A stretch of 64,000 nucleotides of DNA from Leptospirales bacterium (GCA_016788865.1 JAEUSB010000007.1:17973-81972), one strand, 5' to 3'; numbered from the stretch's first letter, positions 16,307-26,527 are shown. The notes: generated from the letters alone by a model not told the origin. A program made the numbers and translations.

Positions 16307-17593
16307 TCAGTTCAGGCCAAGGCGCTTGTAGATATAGTCCACGTTACGCAGGAAGTACCCGGACGAAAACACTTCGCTCAGCTTATCTGCGGAGAGCAGA
16401 TTAGCTGCTTCAATTTCCGCGCGCAGTGTCTTGCCAGGGTCTGCCCAGACACGCATACTGGCTGATTGCACCAGCGCGTATGCCTCTTCGCGTTGCTTGC
16501 CAGAGTCTACGAGCGCAAGCAACAGGCGTTGAGAGAAAATCAAACCACGAGTTGTCTCAAGATCACGTGCCATTGCATCCGGGTACACGTGCAGGTTCTT
16601 TAACACGAAAAGCATCTTGCTGAGTATATATTCAAGCGCAATCGTACTGTCCGGAATGATCACACGTTCAGCAGAGGAATGCGAAATGTCTCGCTCATGC
16701 CAGAGGGGCATGTTTCTGTATGCAGCCTGCACGTTTGCCTGAATAACGCGCGCCAGACCGCAAATCCGTTCACAGAGAACAGGGTTTCTTTTGTGCGGCA
16801 TAGCCGACGATCCCTTCTGTCCTTCCTTAAATGGTTCTTCAAGTTCGCGGGTTTCTGTCTTCTGCAGCAGCCGGATTTCCTGGGCCATGCGATCAAGACT
16901 TCCTGCAACCACCCCTAGCACTGACATGAAGAAAGCATGCCGGTCGCGATTGACCACCTGCGTTGAGATTGGGTCTGGCTTCAGCCCCAGGTCGCGCAGT
17001 ACGTCTTCTTCAACGTCGGGTTCGTTGGCAGAAAACGTACCGACTGCACCCGACATTTTCCCCACGCAAATTTCCTCGCGCGCTTGCTTTAGCCGACTCA
17101 GATTCCGCCGCATTTCTTCAAAGAACAAAGCAAACTTCAATCCAAGCGTAGTTGGTTCAGCATGAATTCCGTGAGTCCTGCCAATCATCACCTGGTTTCT
17201 GTGTTTGATTGCAAGTTCGCGCGCAACATCAATCACTTGATTGACACGCGAAATGAGCAAGTCTGTGGCTTCGACCATCTGAAGGCAAAGCGTAGTGTCT
17301 CCGAGATCGGAACTGGTCATTCCGTAGTGCAAATGACGACCCGCAGGACCAATGTTGTCACGGACGTTCGTCAGAAATGCAATTACATCGTGTTGAACTA
17401 CTTCTTCAATTTCTAGAATCTTGTCCGTCTGAAAGGCAGCCTTTTCTTGAATCTCTTTCCAATCAGCATCCGGAACAGCGCCGCGCGAATGCAGGGCCCT
17501 GGTTACGGCCAACTCCACTTTGAGCCAGATTCTGTATTTGTTCTCAAGCTCCCAGATTTTTGAGATTTCGGGATTTGAATAACGATCAATCAT
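16307..17593 (-). CDS. purB: Adenylosuccinate lyase
   Basis: A 428-residue enzyme of the fumarase/aspartase superfamily that acts twice in purine synthesis, splitting SAICAR and adenylosuccinate. MIDRYSNPEISKIWELENK is the typical N-terminus, TSSDLGDTTLCLQ and GRTHGIHAEPTTLGLKFAL are active-site blocks, and GSSAMPHKRNPVLCERI is the superfamily signature. ATG 17593 is chosen over the longer frame (17641) because AAAGGA lies just upstream and homology begins there. The upstream FMN reductase gene ends 4 bases before it, so they are cotranscribed. purM lies about 43 kb away rather than adjacent. Confidence 0.95.
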   Translation of the reverse strand: MIDRYSNPEISKIWELENKYRIWLKVELAVTRALHSRGAVPDADWKEIQEKAAFQTDKILEIEEVVQHDVIAFLTNVRDNIGPAGRHLHYGMTSSDLGDTTLCLQMVEATDLLISRVNQVIDVARELAIKHRNQVMIGRTHGIHAEPTTLGLKFALFFEEMRRNLSRLKQAREEICVGKMSGAVGTFSANEPDVEEDVLRDLGLKPDPISTQVVNRDRHAFFMSVLGVVAGSLDRMAQEIRLLQKTETRELEEPFKEGQKGSSAMPHKRNPVLCERICGLARVIQANVQAAYRNMPLWHERDISHSSAERVIIPDSTIALEYILSKMLFVLKNLHVYPDAMARDLETTRGLIFSQRLLLALVDSGKQREEAYALVQSASMRVWADPGKTLRAEIEAANLLSADKLSEVFSSGYFLRNVDYIYKRLGLN

Positions 17594-17597
17594 GCTA

Positions 17598-18164
17598 TTA
17601 TCCTTTAATTGCTGTTGCCGCTTCGTTCGAGTTGCGATCACTGAAGGCTATGAAACGTTTCACCTGATCTTTGAGCAGGCCATACTGGAAGTCGTCGTTG
17701 ATTGCCGTTGCATCCGCAGAAAGCTTCTTTCCAATCTGCGGAAACCAGACACGTTCCGGCAAACAGTAAGCGTTCCTGTAGTTAAAAACCATTTGAAGTT
17801 GTTCAACCGCACGAATGCCGCCCCACAGGCCATCTGCAAGCCCCGTGAATGCGACCGCTCGGTGCTCCAGACACTCCGGAAACTTCAGCATATCTATGAA
17901 ATACTTCAAAGCGCCAGGAAACGATCCATTGTATTCAGGCACAACGATATGCACGCCGCGCGAAGTCAGAATGCGCTGTTGCATTGCCAGAAACCCATCG
18001 GGTTTCTTCTTATAAGAAGACGGCAAGAATATTTCGGGTGGAAGATCCACCAGGTCCAGGATTTGCGCTTCTGAACCGGCATCGATGTAAAGCTGGCAAA
18101 TGATGCGAGCCAGCTTGATAGTTTTCGAATCGGGACGATTTGTCCCGGAAACGATTTCAATCAT
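17598..18164 (-). CDS. NAD(P)H-dependent FMN reductase family protein
   Basis: A 188-residue flavodoxin-fold oxidoreductase. SGTNRPDSKTIKLA near the N-terminus is the FMN phosphate-binding loop (GSxRxxS-like), and VVPEYNGSFPGALKYFIDML is the family hallmark PEYN motif. It should transfer electrons from NAD(P)H through FMN to a quinone, azo compound, chromate or iron chelate; the physiological acceptor cannot be told. It sits between the uracil-DNA glycosylase and purB genes on the leftward strand. Confidence 0.9.
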   Translation of the reverse strand: MIEIVSGTNRPDSKTIKLARIICQLYIDAGSEAQILDLVDLPPEIFLPSSYKKKPDGFLAMQQRILTSRGVHIVVPEYNGSFPGALKYFIDMLKFPECLEHRAVAFTGLADGLWGGIRAVEQLQMVFNYRNAYCLPERVWFPQIGKKLSADATAINDDFQYGLLKDQVKRFIAFSDRNSNEAATAIKG

Positions 18165-18203
18165 AGGCCAGGGTCGCTTTGGGCCGACTCACTGTCTTCT
18201 CAT

Positions 18204-18806
18204 TTAAGATTTACCAGAGGGTGGAAAAGGAATTCCTGCGCGCTCCATAACCAGTTTGATATCTTCCCACACATCTTTGCGCAGGGGACTCTTATCACCC
18301 CCATTCCTGAGAACGTAGCTGGGATGGTAGGTGGGCATTACGGGAATGTTTTGAAACTCACCCCATTTGCCACGCAACTTTGTAATCCCCTCTTTTGTTC
18401 CCAGAATGAATTTGGTGGAAGGGCCACCCAGTGTGACGATGACCCGCGGAGCAATCAACTCGATCTGCTTCAGTAAGAAGGGCGTGCATGCTTCGACTTC
18501 ATCAGGTTCTGGTGGTCTGTCTTTCTTCATCTCTTGATTCACGGTTGGTCTGCACTTGACTATATTGGCGATGTAGACATCCGATCTTGGAATACCCATG
18601 CCTTTCTCAATAATGCGCGTCAGTAACTCGCCAGCCCGACCAACAAAAGGTCTTCCAGTTGCATCCTCCGTTGCTCCAGGGCCCTCTCCAATGAACATTA
18701 CTTTTGCCGTTGGGCTGCCTTCACCAAACACTACGGTTTTGCGTGTCTTTGCAAGCCTGCATCGAGTACATACGAGTGCAGTCGATTTTAGATCGTCAAG
18801 GCTCAT
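18204..18806 (-). CDS. Family 4 uracil-DNA glycosylase (Fe-S type)
   Basis: Removes uracil from DNA as the first step of base excision repair. The 200-residue protein has CTRCRL near the N-terminus (two cluster cysteines), the water-activating motif [29 protein letters not shown] and CTPFLLKQI (remaining cysteines), and a late [12 protein letters not shown] with the catalytic His. Together these define the iron-sulfur family 4 enzymes. ATG 18806 is preferred to 18845 because the domain starts there; it still overlaps the end of the upstream serine hydrolase gene by 11 bases. Confidence 0.93.
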   Translation of the reverse strand: MSLDDLKSTALVCTRCRLAKTRKTVVFGEGSPTAKVMFIGEGPGATEDATGRPFVGRAGELLTRIIEKGMGIPRSDVYIANIVKCRPTVNQEMKKDRPPEPDEVEACTPFLLKQIELIAPRVIVTLGGPSTKFILGTKEGITKLRGKWGEFQNIPVMPTYHPSYVLRNGGDKSPLRKDVWEDIKLVMERAGIPFPPSGKS

Positions 18807-20205
18807 GTGGTGTTTCTCTTTTATAGAAACCGTCGTACGCAGCAATGCCGACTAACTTGTTAGTTCCTGGTTCATGAACGAAGTCGTGCGACAGGGCCAT
18901 ATAACCGCCTGTAAACACGTGATTCGTCTGGAGGGAAAGCGGATAAGCCCAGGAATTCTCGCGCTGAAAATAGAGCGTGGAGTTTTGCAACGTTACATTC
19001 ACTTTCTTGCCGGAAACTAGCTCTGCATACGCACCGCGATACAACTCCAGAGTTTTCTGGTCCGGCGGCGACGGTTGATAGAAATAAAGCGGTTTCTCCG
19101 CTTCGGTGTAGGCCGTAGCAAGATCGCCTAACTTTATCTGCGTACCCAACAGCATGCTCATTGTGTTGTCGTCGTAAGAAGGAGGATCGCCTAGATAGAG
19201 AATGGCCATACGGTAGCGCGGAAATACCTGGAGCCACGCTGCAATGTAGTCTGCGCCGCCAATGTGAAAAAATGTAATGATACCCTGCGGCCCGCGCTTC
19301 ACTCGCCAACCGAGCCCACAGTATTCTGTAGTTTCGGCCGGTGGATAGTAGAGCGGCTGACTGAGCATCTGTTGTACGGTAGACGGTTTAAGAACCTGCC
19401 TTCCTTTGTATTTGCCACGGTTCAGAAACATAATGGCAAAGTGCGAAAGATCCTCTATGTTCGTCATTACGCCGGAAGCCCCCGTCATCTGCGGAGCCTT
19501 TGTATCCGTCATCTCTAGCGGCTCAAAGATTTCCCGGGCGACGTAATCCGACAGTGGCATACCGCTGCGCCTTGCTAGCGCTTCGCCGAGAATCATGAAA
19601 CCCGTGTTGGAATAGCGATAGTGGATTCCGGCCGGGACGATCTGAGGCGGGATCTTAAAGGGCAGGTCCGGGTGCGAAATGAGTGTTGGATGCAGATACC
19701 TCAAATCGGGTAGTCCGGATGTATGGGACAGCAGGTGGCGGATTGTCACCGGTTTGGACCCAAGTTCGGCCCTTTCAAGGCGCAGATCGGCCAGGTAATC
19801 GCTGACCGGGGCATCTAGCTCGATGAGCCCCTCTTCCATCATGCGCGCTGTGGCTGTGGCCGTAAAAATCTTGGTTATTGAGCCCAGCGAATAGTGGCGG
19901 CCGCTGGTATAGCCGCTTCCGTAAGAATAGACGAGCTTGTCACCTTTGACAACCCCTACCGTCATCCCGTAAAACTTGCCTTTTGCCCTCCAATACTCCA
20001 GGAAGGCCTGCAAACTGAGCTTCTGGGCCTCGATTCTGGCCGGGTCGCCCTCGCCCAGGGGCTCCTCGATATAGTCGAGGGTATCCGGCGCATGGCAAAA
20101 CCAGGCCGAAAGTAGTAGTGCAGAGCCCAATAGGACGAACAAAGTCGGCTTGACCGCACGATTAACGGCGAAATTCTGCCTTTTTCTAAAAAAAACTGTG
20201 CTCAT
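18796..20205 (-). CDS. Exported serine hydrolase, beta-lactamase/penicillin-binding fold
   Basis: A 469-residue class C-like serine hydrolase. [10 protein letters not shown] carries the SxxK nucleophile, YSNTGF the YxN motif, and FFHIGGADY the third (HxG) motif. The N-terminus is hydrophobic ([16 protein letters not shown]), so the protein is exported and may be lipidated at Cys 37. A C-terminal extension of about 110 residues follows the catalytic domain. Such proteins can be D,D-peptidases, esterases or amidases; beta-lactamase activity is not implied. The gene is divergent from its paralogue, their starts being only 33 bases apart. Confidence 0.88.
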   Translation of the reverse strand: MSTVFFRKRQNFAVNRAVKPTLFVLLGSALLLSAWFCHAPDTLDYIEEPLGEGDPARIEAQKLSLQAFLEYWRAKGKFYGMTVGVVKGDKLVYSYGSGYTSGRHYSLGSITKIFTATATARMMEEGLIELDAPVSDYLADLRLERAELGSKPVTIRHLLSHTSGLPDLRYLHPTLISHPDLPFKIPPQIVPAGIHYRYSNTGFMILGEALARRSGMPLSDYVAREIFEPLEMTDTKAPQMTGASGVMTNIEDLSHFAIMFLNRGKYKGRQVLKPSTVQQMLSQPLYYPPAETTEYCGLGWRVKRGPQGIITFFHIGGADYIAAWLQVFPRYRMAILYLGDPPSYDDNTMSMLLGTQIKLGDLATAYTEAEKPLYFYQPSPPDQKTLELYRGAYAELVSGKKVNVTLQNSTLYFQRENSWAYPLSLQTNHVFTGGYMALSHDFVHEPGTNKLVGIAAYDGFYKRETPHEP

Positions 20206-20238
20206 CCGATACTAAGAGGGTTCACACAGAGGTTTTTG

Positions 20239-21630
20239 ATGAAACGAAACAGGCAAATACGATTTATCGGCGCGGTGATTTTGACCGGGATTTTTGTGAT
20301 TCCGGGCTTCGACGGTACTGGTTTCTCCCATCAGGTTGAAAGTCTGCCCAGCGTAGAACTTTTGATGCAAGAAGTCCCTCCTCCAGGTGATTGGGCACGC
20401 CGCAGATTGAACAATGTTGCAGCGGCTATGCAAGGTTTCTTGAACGATCGGACTGGCACGCCTGCTGTTCCAACTGCCTTTGTTTCCGTGCACTCCGTAG
20501 TTTCCCCTACTCCAGTTGTTGAGGCGCGGGAAGGAATGGATCGCAACACGACCATGAGCCTCGCCTCGCTTACAAAGCCCATCACGGCAACCGGTGTTCT
20601 CATTCTGGTGGACAAGGGATTGCTTCGCTTGGATGATCCGGTCTCTCGCTATATTCCTGAGTTCAAAATGGAAAGGCGCGACCTCAACAGTCCGCTGATC
20701 ACTGTGCGACATCTTCTTCAACAAACTTCCGGCATTCCTTATGCTGGAAGATCGGCCACTGTGCCCACCGGCATCGAAGGATTTTTCATGCCCAAGCAAA
20801 TGTATCCGGCTGGATCACATCATGAGTATTCCAACTCAAACTACGAGTTGCTTTCGCTCTTGATTGAGCGCGTTACCGGACAGAAATATCATGAGTACAT
20901 GAAGGAAGCACTCTTCGACCCGCTGCGCATGACACATTCGCGCGCCGGATACGGATTAACAGGCGCGTCGGGCGTGCAGAGCTCCGCGTCTGATCTTGCT
21001 AATTTTGCTCGCATGCTCCTCAGCTGGGGACGCTTTGAAAACAAGCAGATCCTCAGTGCGGATCTGATTCGCGAAATGTTCATGCCACCTCCACACATCC
21101 CGGTTTCGCAGAACATGTCCTACTATGCAATGGGATGGAAAGTGAACGTCGCAAAGGGCCGCGTTGTGGAAGCGTATCATCCTGGCGTATGGTTTCACAT
21201 TCTAACTGATCTGAGAATCTTCCCCGGCAAGAAGATGTTCTTTGTCATTCTCTCAAACCCGCCGGTTTACAAGTCGGACGCTGCAAATGAGTTTCTGGGT
21301 TACGCAACCGGCAACGCGCGCCGCGTTGTATCTTATATGGGCCCACCTGATGATCTGGAAACCATGCGCCCATCGCAACCAGACCAAGGCCAGCTTTCTT
21401 CCTACTCCGGTCAGTACATGAACAGCGATGGCGTGCTTCTTGAAATTCAAGTTCAGGGCCGCAATCTTGTCCGCAAAATCCAGAGCGACATGCGAGTTCT
21501 CGCACCCATCTCTGAGTATGAGTTCGGCGGCGATGGCAACGCGATTCCGCACGAATTTGTTTATAGAAACGGGCAGCTGGCCGGATTGAGCACACCTGGC
21601 GGTTACTACGAACGCCGCATGCCGCGATAA
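20239..21630 (+). CDS. Exported serine hydrolase, beta-lactamase fold (paralogue of 18796-20205)
   Basis: A 463-residue relative of the divergent neighbour: SLASLTKPIT (SxxK), YSNSNYE (YxN) and AYHPGVWFHI as third motif. An N-terminal signal segment (FIGAVILTGIFVIPGF) is present. The ATG at 20239 follows AGAGG by 6 bases; a TTG three bases earlier is also in frame. Shared order of motifs and shared C-terminal extension with the neighbour suggest duplication and inversion of an ancestral gene. Substrate unknown. Confidence 0.88.
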   Translation: MKRNRQIRFIGAVILTGIFVIPGFDGTGFSHQVESLPSVELLMQEVPPPGDWARRRLNNVAAAMQGFLNDRTGTPAVPTAFVSVHSVVSPTPVVEAREGMDRNTTMSLASLTKPITATGVLILVDKGLLRLDDPVSRYIPEFKMERRDLNSPLITVRHLLQQTSGIPYAGRSATVPTGIEGFFMPKQMYPAGSHHEYSNSNYELLSLLIERVTGQKYHEYMKEALFDPLRMTHSRAGYGLTGASGVQSSASDLANFARMLLSWGRFENKQILSADLIREMFMPPPHIPVSQNMSYYAMGWKVNVAKGRVVEAYHPGVWFHILTDLRIFPGKKMFFVILSNPPVYKSDAANEFLGYATGNARRVVSYMGPPDDLETMRPSQPDQGQLSSYSGQYMNSDGVLLEIQVQGRNLVRKIQSDMRVLAPISEYEFGGDGNAIPHEFVYRNGQLAGLSTPGGYYERRMPR

Positions 21631-21670
21631 ATTTGCTTGAAATGATCTGGCAACCTGTCGCCCTTCGGCG

Positions 21671-22855
21671 ATGGGCAATCGTAAATGGGTAGTACTGGCG
21701 GCCTTTAGCTCCGTCGCAATGATCAGCCAGATGCTCTGGCTGAATTTCGCCCCCATCCTTGGATACGTGCAAAGCCGTTATGCGGTAACCGAATCGCTGG
21801 CAAGCCTGCTGATAATCGTGTTTCCGCTGCTCTACTTCGTTCTATCTATTCCGGCCGGTGCCTGGATAGATCGATCCGGTTACCACACACCGGTTGCAGC
21901 CGGATCGTTGCTCCAGGGCGTCGCTTCGCTGGTTCGCATCTACGACCATAGCTTCGTTGTACTCGTGATCGCACAAACGGCAATCGCAGTCGCACAACCG
22001 TTCATTGTGAATGGCATTTCCAAGCTTGCAACTGAATGGTTCGATGAATCTCAGGGAGCCATCGCAACTGGAATTGGAACCATGGGAATGTTTTTTGGTA
22101 TGGCCCTGGCCCTTGCAGGGACTCCGGTCCTTGTCGAAAACTTCTCTTTCAGAACGGCGATGATCGTCTTTGGAATTCTTTCCATGGCCTGCGCGATCTT
22201 CTTTGTCCTCGCTGACCCAAAAACCAATCCGCAATTTCAAACTGTTTCAAACAAATCCACCCTGCGCAGCCTGATGCCTATTTTGAAGAATAAGACGCTC
22301 CTCTTGATTTTCACTTTGTCCTTTCTTGGACTTGGTTTCTTTAACGGCCTGACAACCTGGCTTGAATTGATTCTTGCCGGCAACGGCGTGAGCGCCAGAG
22401 ACGCAGGCCTTGCAGGGGCCACGCTTATTGCCGGAGGGGTGCTTGGTTCTATTGTTATCCCGGCCCTCTCAGACCGATTCAAGCGACGAAAGCCATTCTT
22501 GATCGGATGCGTTGTGATGGCGCTCATTGCCACCTATCCTTTCACAGCGCAGAGTTCGCTCGCTGCCCTGCTTGTAATTGGCGCTGGACTCGGGTTCTTC
22601 TTCTTACCTGCGTATGCGCTCTTGCTTGAAATGTGCGCGGAAGTTGCCGGCGAAGCTCACGCAGGTTCCGCAACTGGCTTGCTCATGTTGGCCGGAAACG
22701 CCGGTGGCGTGGTTGTGATAGCGGGGATGGATGCTGTAAAGGGCGAAGTCACAGGGTACTATCCGTCGATTCTGTTTATGCTGGGAGTGCTATTCATCGC
22801 GCTTATGGGATCTACGATTGTGCGCGAAACGCACGGAGCACATACCTCAAATTAG
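21671..22855 (+). CDS. Major facilitator superfamily transporter
   Basis: A 394-residue, about 12-helix MFS protein. The loop between helices 2 and 3 reads AGAWIDRSGYHTPVAAG, a version of the MFS motif A, and a second copy, LSDRFKRRKPFLIG, lies after the central loop. The N-terminal half recalls the FLVCR/MFSD7 branch, but substrate cannot be assigned from sequence. It follows the serine hydrolase gene by 40 bases and may be cotranscribed, which could suggest uptake of a product of that enzyme; this is inference only. Confidence 0.88.
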   Translation: MGNRKWVVLAAFSSVAMISQMLWLNFAPILGYVQSRYAVTESLASLLIIVFPLLYFVLSIPAGAWIDRSGYHTPVAAGSLLQGVASLVRIYDHSFVVLVIAQTAIAVAQPFIVNGISKLATEWFDESQGAIATGIGTMGMFFGMALALAGTPVLVENFSFRTAMIVFGILSMACAIFFVLADPKTNPQFQTVSNKSTLRSLMPILKNKTLLLIFTLSFLGLGFFNGLTTWLELILAGNGVSARDAGLAGATLIAGGVLGSIVIPALSDRFKRRKPFLIGCVVMALIATYPFTAQSSLAALLVIGAGLGFFFLPAYALLLEMCAEVAGEAHAGSATGLLMLAGNAGGVVVIAGMDAVKGEVTGYYPSILFMLGVLFIALMGSTIVRETHGAHTSN

Positions 22856-22906
22856 GTGGTTGATTTTTTCTCTCGCCAATTCGAACGGCACCCGCGCACT
22901 TTACCC

Positions 22907-24133
22907 ATGCAGCGGACGCACGCGATCATTCTTGGCCTGATCCTGGGAAGCACGATCAACTGCCGCTATAAGGTGCCGGATGAATCTGACATTCCGTTGG
23001 CCTATGCCCTGTTTTCCTTTGCTGACATCTGTAACCAGGATGCAAGTGCAGCCGCCAGTCCAATCAATTCCGGCCAATTCCTCGCAGAACTGCGCGCTGA
23101 GGCAAACGCAGGCAATTCCGGCCCGCCTTCAGCCGACGTGACCACAATCACCGGCCTGCCTGTTGGAAACAAATGGGCCTCATCCATTCTCTCCTTTAAC
23201 AAGAAGCTCTACTCTATTCCAGTGGACAGTGGTGTGGTTCTCATTACTGATCCCGCAACCAATGCAACCGACATAACGTCAATCACCGGACTCGGTGTGG
23301 CCACTGACAAATGGTTTGGCGGCGTGCTGGCTATGAACGGCAAGATCTACGGGATTCCATTCTCGGATACCAGGGTCCTGGTCATCGATCCGACGACCAA
23401 TACTGCAGACGTTTCGTCAATGACCGGCCTACCGGCCACAGCCTTTAAATGGCAGGGCGGAGTTCTTGCACCTAACGGCAAGATATACGCCATTCCAAGC
23501 CAATCAACTAGCGTTCTGATTATTGATCCGAATACAAACACCTACGACAATACTACGATAGCGGGACTGACGGTCTCATTCAGCTGGCGCGGGGGAGTTC
23601 TTGCGCCTAACGGCAAGATATACGGGATTCCCTCCGATTCTTCGAGCGTACTCATTATCGACCCCGTCACCAACACCGCGGACGTAACTACAATTGCCGG
23701 AATTTCTGGAGGCACCGGAAAATGGTCCGGAGGAGTCCTCGCGCCCAATGGAAAAATTTACGCAATCCCATTTGACGACACACGTGTTCTAATCATCGAT
23801 CCGGTTACCAATACAGTTGATGTTACATCTATCACAGGATTGTCAGGCACCGGAAAATGGTCCGGGGGAGTCCTCGCGCCCGATGGAAAAATTTACGCAA
23901 TGCCATACGGAGATACTCGAGTGCTCATCATTGACCCAAAAACCAATGCAATCGACCTGACGTCTCTCTCCTCACTCGCAGGGGCAACCAAGTGGACCGG
24001 TGGTGTGTTCCATCCTAACGGCAATATCTACGGTTCACCCCATACGGATCAGCGGGGGCTTATCATCAGGCCGGCTGCTCGCGGCCGGTTTTGCGGTGGA
24101 ATCCCATTCTCGGGATATGTGAACAAATTCTGA
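22907..24133 (+). CDS. Seven-bladed beta-propeller lipoprotein
   Basis: A 408-residue lipoprotein. From ATG 22907 the signal peptide ends in GSTINC, a spirochaete-type lipobox; the frame is open upstream but that part is not signal-like. After a linker come seven repeats of about 46 residues with the consensus KWxGGVLAPNGKIY-IP and VLIIDPxTNTxDxT. The short SADVTT strand before the first repeat probably completes the last blade, closing the propeller. Repeats 5 and 6 are almost identical over about 50 bases of DNA, pointing to recent duplication or conversion. Role unknown; a surface binding protein is likely. Confidence 0.85.
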   Translation: MQRTHAIILGLILGSTINCRYKVPDESDIPLAYALFSFADICNQDASAAASPINSGQFLAELRAEANAGNSGPPSADVTTITGLPVGNKWASSILSFNKKLYSIPVDSGVVLITDPATNATDITSITGLGVATDKWFGGVLAMNGKIYGIPFSDTRVLVIDPTTNTADVSSMTGLPATAFKWQGGVLAPNGKIYAIPSQSTSVLIIDPNTNTYDNTTIAGLTVSFSWRGGVLAPNGKIYGIPSDSSSVLIIDPVTNTADVTTIAGISGGTGKWSGGVLAPNGKIYAIPFDDTRVLIIDPVTNTVDVTSITGLSGTGKWSGGVLAPDGKIYAMPYGDTRVLIIDPKTNAIDLTSLSSLAGATKWTGGVFHPNGNIYGSPHTDQRGLIIRPAARGRFCGGIPFSGYVNKF

Positions 24134-24137
24134 GAAA

Positions 24138-24755
24138 TCACAACAATCCAATCTGCCTGCCTTTCTCAAGCGCGCCGGATTTGCTTCGCACTTCAAGTTT
24201 GCGGTAAATATTCTCGATGTGCGTCTTTACCGTACTCATAGATATCGCAAGTTTTTGAGCCACGTCCGCATAGGTTAGCCCAATTCCCAGCATACTCAAA
24301 ACTCTGTGCTCCTGCGCCGTGAGATTTGTTGCAAGGCCGGGCACTTTACCCAACAAGGCCCGGGCCATCCTCGGCGTAATGGGAGCGCCTCCAAGGTGAA
24401 CGCTTTGAATTTCAATCAGAAGCAGTTTGGGATCGATGTCTTTTAGAAGGAAACCGTTTGCGCCCGCCTGCATTGCGGCTATCAAACGTGCCTCATCCTC
24501 AAACGCTGTGAATATCAGAACCCTTGCATTATCCCAGGCGTGGTTTGATTTGAGGCGTCTTAAAACCTCCAGCGCACTGGCATCCGGTAGCTCGAAATCA
24601 AGCAGAACTACATCTGCTTCTGCCGGAGTCTGAAAGAACTCGGACGCGGTAGTAAAGAGTCCACACATTTCAAAACCAGACTCTTTACGAATCAAATCAG
24701 AAATGTCCTGGCCCATGGCAAGATTGTCTTCCAACATCGCGACTCGAATGCTCAT
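24138..24755 (-). CDS. LuxR/NarL-type response regulator
   Basis: A 205-residue two-domain regulator. The receiver domain has acidic residues at its N-terminus (LEDN), the phosphoacceptor Asp in VVLLDFELPD (about residue 52) and the Lys in FLLKDIDP. The C-terminal DNA-binding domain has LTAQEHRVLSMLGIG and STVKTHIENIYRKLEVRSK, the LuxR helix-turn-helix. It overlaps the stop of the kinase gene by four bases (ATGA), so the two form one coupled two-component system. Targets are unknown; the lipoprotein genes on both sides are obvious candidates. Confidence 0.93.
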   Translation of the reverse strand: MSIRVAMLEDNLAMGQDISDLIRKESGFEMCGLFTTASEFFQTPAEADVVLLDFELPDASALEVLRRLKSNHAWDNARVLIFTAFEDEARLIAAMQAGANGFLLKDIDPKLLLIEIQSVHLGGAPITPRMARALLGKVPGLATNLTAQEHRVLSMLGIGLTYADVAQKLAISMSTVKTHIENIYRKLEVRSKSGALEKGRQIGLL

Positions 24756-26527
24756 GCCTTCCCCTCCAGAACACTTCCTGAAACAAAAACGGAAACGATT
24801 GTGCCGCGCGCACCCGAAAGAATCCTGAGCTTGCCCTTGATTCTTCTGGCTCGATCAAACATACCGGCAAGTCCATTGCCATTGCGTTGCCGGAAGCCCT
24901 GCCCATCGTCAGCTATGAGCAAGAGGACGCCTCTGCGCAATTGTAAGAGCCGGACGGAAAGCCTCGTTGCTTTTGCATGTCGCAAGATATTTGTAACTGC
25001 CTCCAGAAAAATTCGATGCATTTGAAATGACAAGAGCAACGGAAGTTGCAACGCTTCAATCTTCGAAGTTACACTAAAGTCCTGCGCGCTAACGTGGCTT
25101 AGATGTAGTTGCATTTGATCCCTGAGGTCGAACTCCGTTTCCATCATATTCAAGTGGACCATGTCACGCAGCCTACCCAACAACAGCGCAAGTTTTTGCG
25201 CCAGATAATCTTTCCCGGGCGCCGGTTCCCGCCGCAGGGCGAACATTAGGGCGGATAAATCGGAACCAATGACGTCATGAAGTTCGCGGTTTAACTGAAT
25301 GCGATCCTCGCGGATTTGGTTTGCGGCCTGTAACCGCAATGCTTCCTTTTGTTCGCGCAGAATGTTGTAACGCCCACCCAGAGCAAATGACATGAGTACG
25401 CTTTCCGTGAGCGTGAACAGAGGTAGACCAGCGTAGAGAACGGACAGGTGGAATTCACGGGCTGAGACCAGAACAAGGAATCTTGTTGCTGCAAACAACC
25501 CCAGGACACACAGGATGGGGACAAATGCAATCAGGATGTACCGTGCGGGGCGAAACCCTTCGCGGTACTTTAACACGGCACCCAACAACAGAATTGCGAG
25601 ACATGGAAATGTGAAACCAGTAGCCGCCGGAAGACCAACACGCGCAGGAAGGAAGCTTGCGGCAATTGCCCCAAGAACTGCAACCGCGATCAAGGATTGA
25701 AATGTTCGTTGCAACCACCCGCGTTGCAGCTCGAGAAAAGCACTCATGAACATTGTCATGGTCATTAGAGTCATGAACGTCAATCCCGGCTGAAGCGCAC
25801 GATCCAGACCCGGAAATTCGGAAAGCCAATGGTACAGGGTAAAACCGCCCAGATTTAATTGAAGGAGTCCGAAGATTGCAGTGTAGAGCGCGTAAAATAG
25901 ATAACTCTTATCTTGAATGGAGAAAAACAGGAACAGATTGTAGATTGCGAGGATGAACTGGGGTCCAAGCAGAAGTCCGGCAAGCCACTCTTCTGTGTAG
26001 TCGGCGCGACGCAGCTCTTCAAGTCCAACAATCGTTGGATGAAATTTCATTGGTCCGTCATTACGGAGCCGAAACCAAACGTCAGTGACGATTCCTTCCG
26101 ATGCTGGCAACTGGAAGATAAAGTCCCTATGCGGAAAATCTCGTGTAATACGTATTGTCCCGCTTTCCGTCTTTAAAACCAGTCTGCCATGCTGAAATGC
26201 AAAAATAGAAATTTCACGCATGTGAAAGTTGCCCACCTTAAGCATCGCAGGCCGGGCGGAAACAGGGGTACTCGTATAGGAAAATCTGTACCAGAACGCA
26301 TTATTTGAAAAGCCCTTGTGGACGACATCAACGGCCACGGGCTTGAAGGCTGCAGATATCATATCCTCCTGACTTCGCGATACCGTTGGATCCTCAGCCT
26401 CTTCCAGGTACCGGGCAATGGATGTCTCCTTCTGGCTGGCTTCAATCGAGAAAGGCGGAACGGCCAGGGTCGAATGTGAAAACGCAAAATAGAGAATAGC
26501 AGCGGAAATGCCGACAAAACCTTTCAT
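24752..26527 (-). CDS. Sensor histidine kinase with 7TMR-DISM sensory region
   Basis: A 591-residue membrane kinase. From ATG 26527 there is a signal peptide (ISAAILYFAFSHSTLA), a periplasmic beta-rich domain of the 7TMR-DISMED2 type (about 25-195), seven transmembrane helices, and a NarL/DegS-type kinase core. RELHDVIGSDLSALMFALR holds the phosphoacceptor His near residue 415, and EAVTNILRHAKA, ADDGQGF and GNGLAGMFDRAR are the N, G1 and G2 boxes of the ATPase. The open frame extends another 97 codons upstream, into the region overlapping the LamG gene, without homology. DISM domains commonly bind carbohydrates. Confidence 0.92.
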   Translation of the reverse strand: MKGFVGISAAILYFAFSHSTLAVPPFSIEASQKETSIARYLEEAEDPTVSRSQEDMISAAFKPVAVDVVHKGFSNNAFWYRFSYTSTPVSARPAMLKVGNFHMREISIFAFQHGRLVLKTESGTIRITRDFPHRDFIFQLPASEGIVTDVWFRLRNDGPMKFHPTIVGLEELRRADYTEEWLAGLLLGPQFILAIYNLFLFFSIQDKSYLFYALYTAIFGLLQLNLGGFTLYHWLSEFPGLDRALQPGLTFMTLMTMTMFMSAFLELQRGWLQRTFQSLIAVAVLGAIAASFLPARVGLPAATGFTFPCLAILLLGAVLKYREGFRPARYILIAFVPILCVLGLFAATRFLVLVSAREFHLSVLYAGLPLFTLTESVLMSFALGGRYNILREQKEALRLQAANQIREDRIQLNRELHDVIGSDLSALMFALRREPAPGKDYLAQKLALLLGRLRDMVHLNMMETEFDLRDQMQLHLSHVSAQDFSVTSKIEALQLPLLLSFQMHRIFLEAVTNILRHAKATRLSVRLLQLRRGVLLLIADDGQGFRQRNGNGLAGMFDRARRIKGKLRILSGARGTIVSVFVSGSVLEGKA

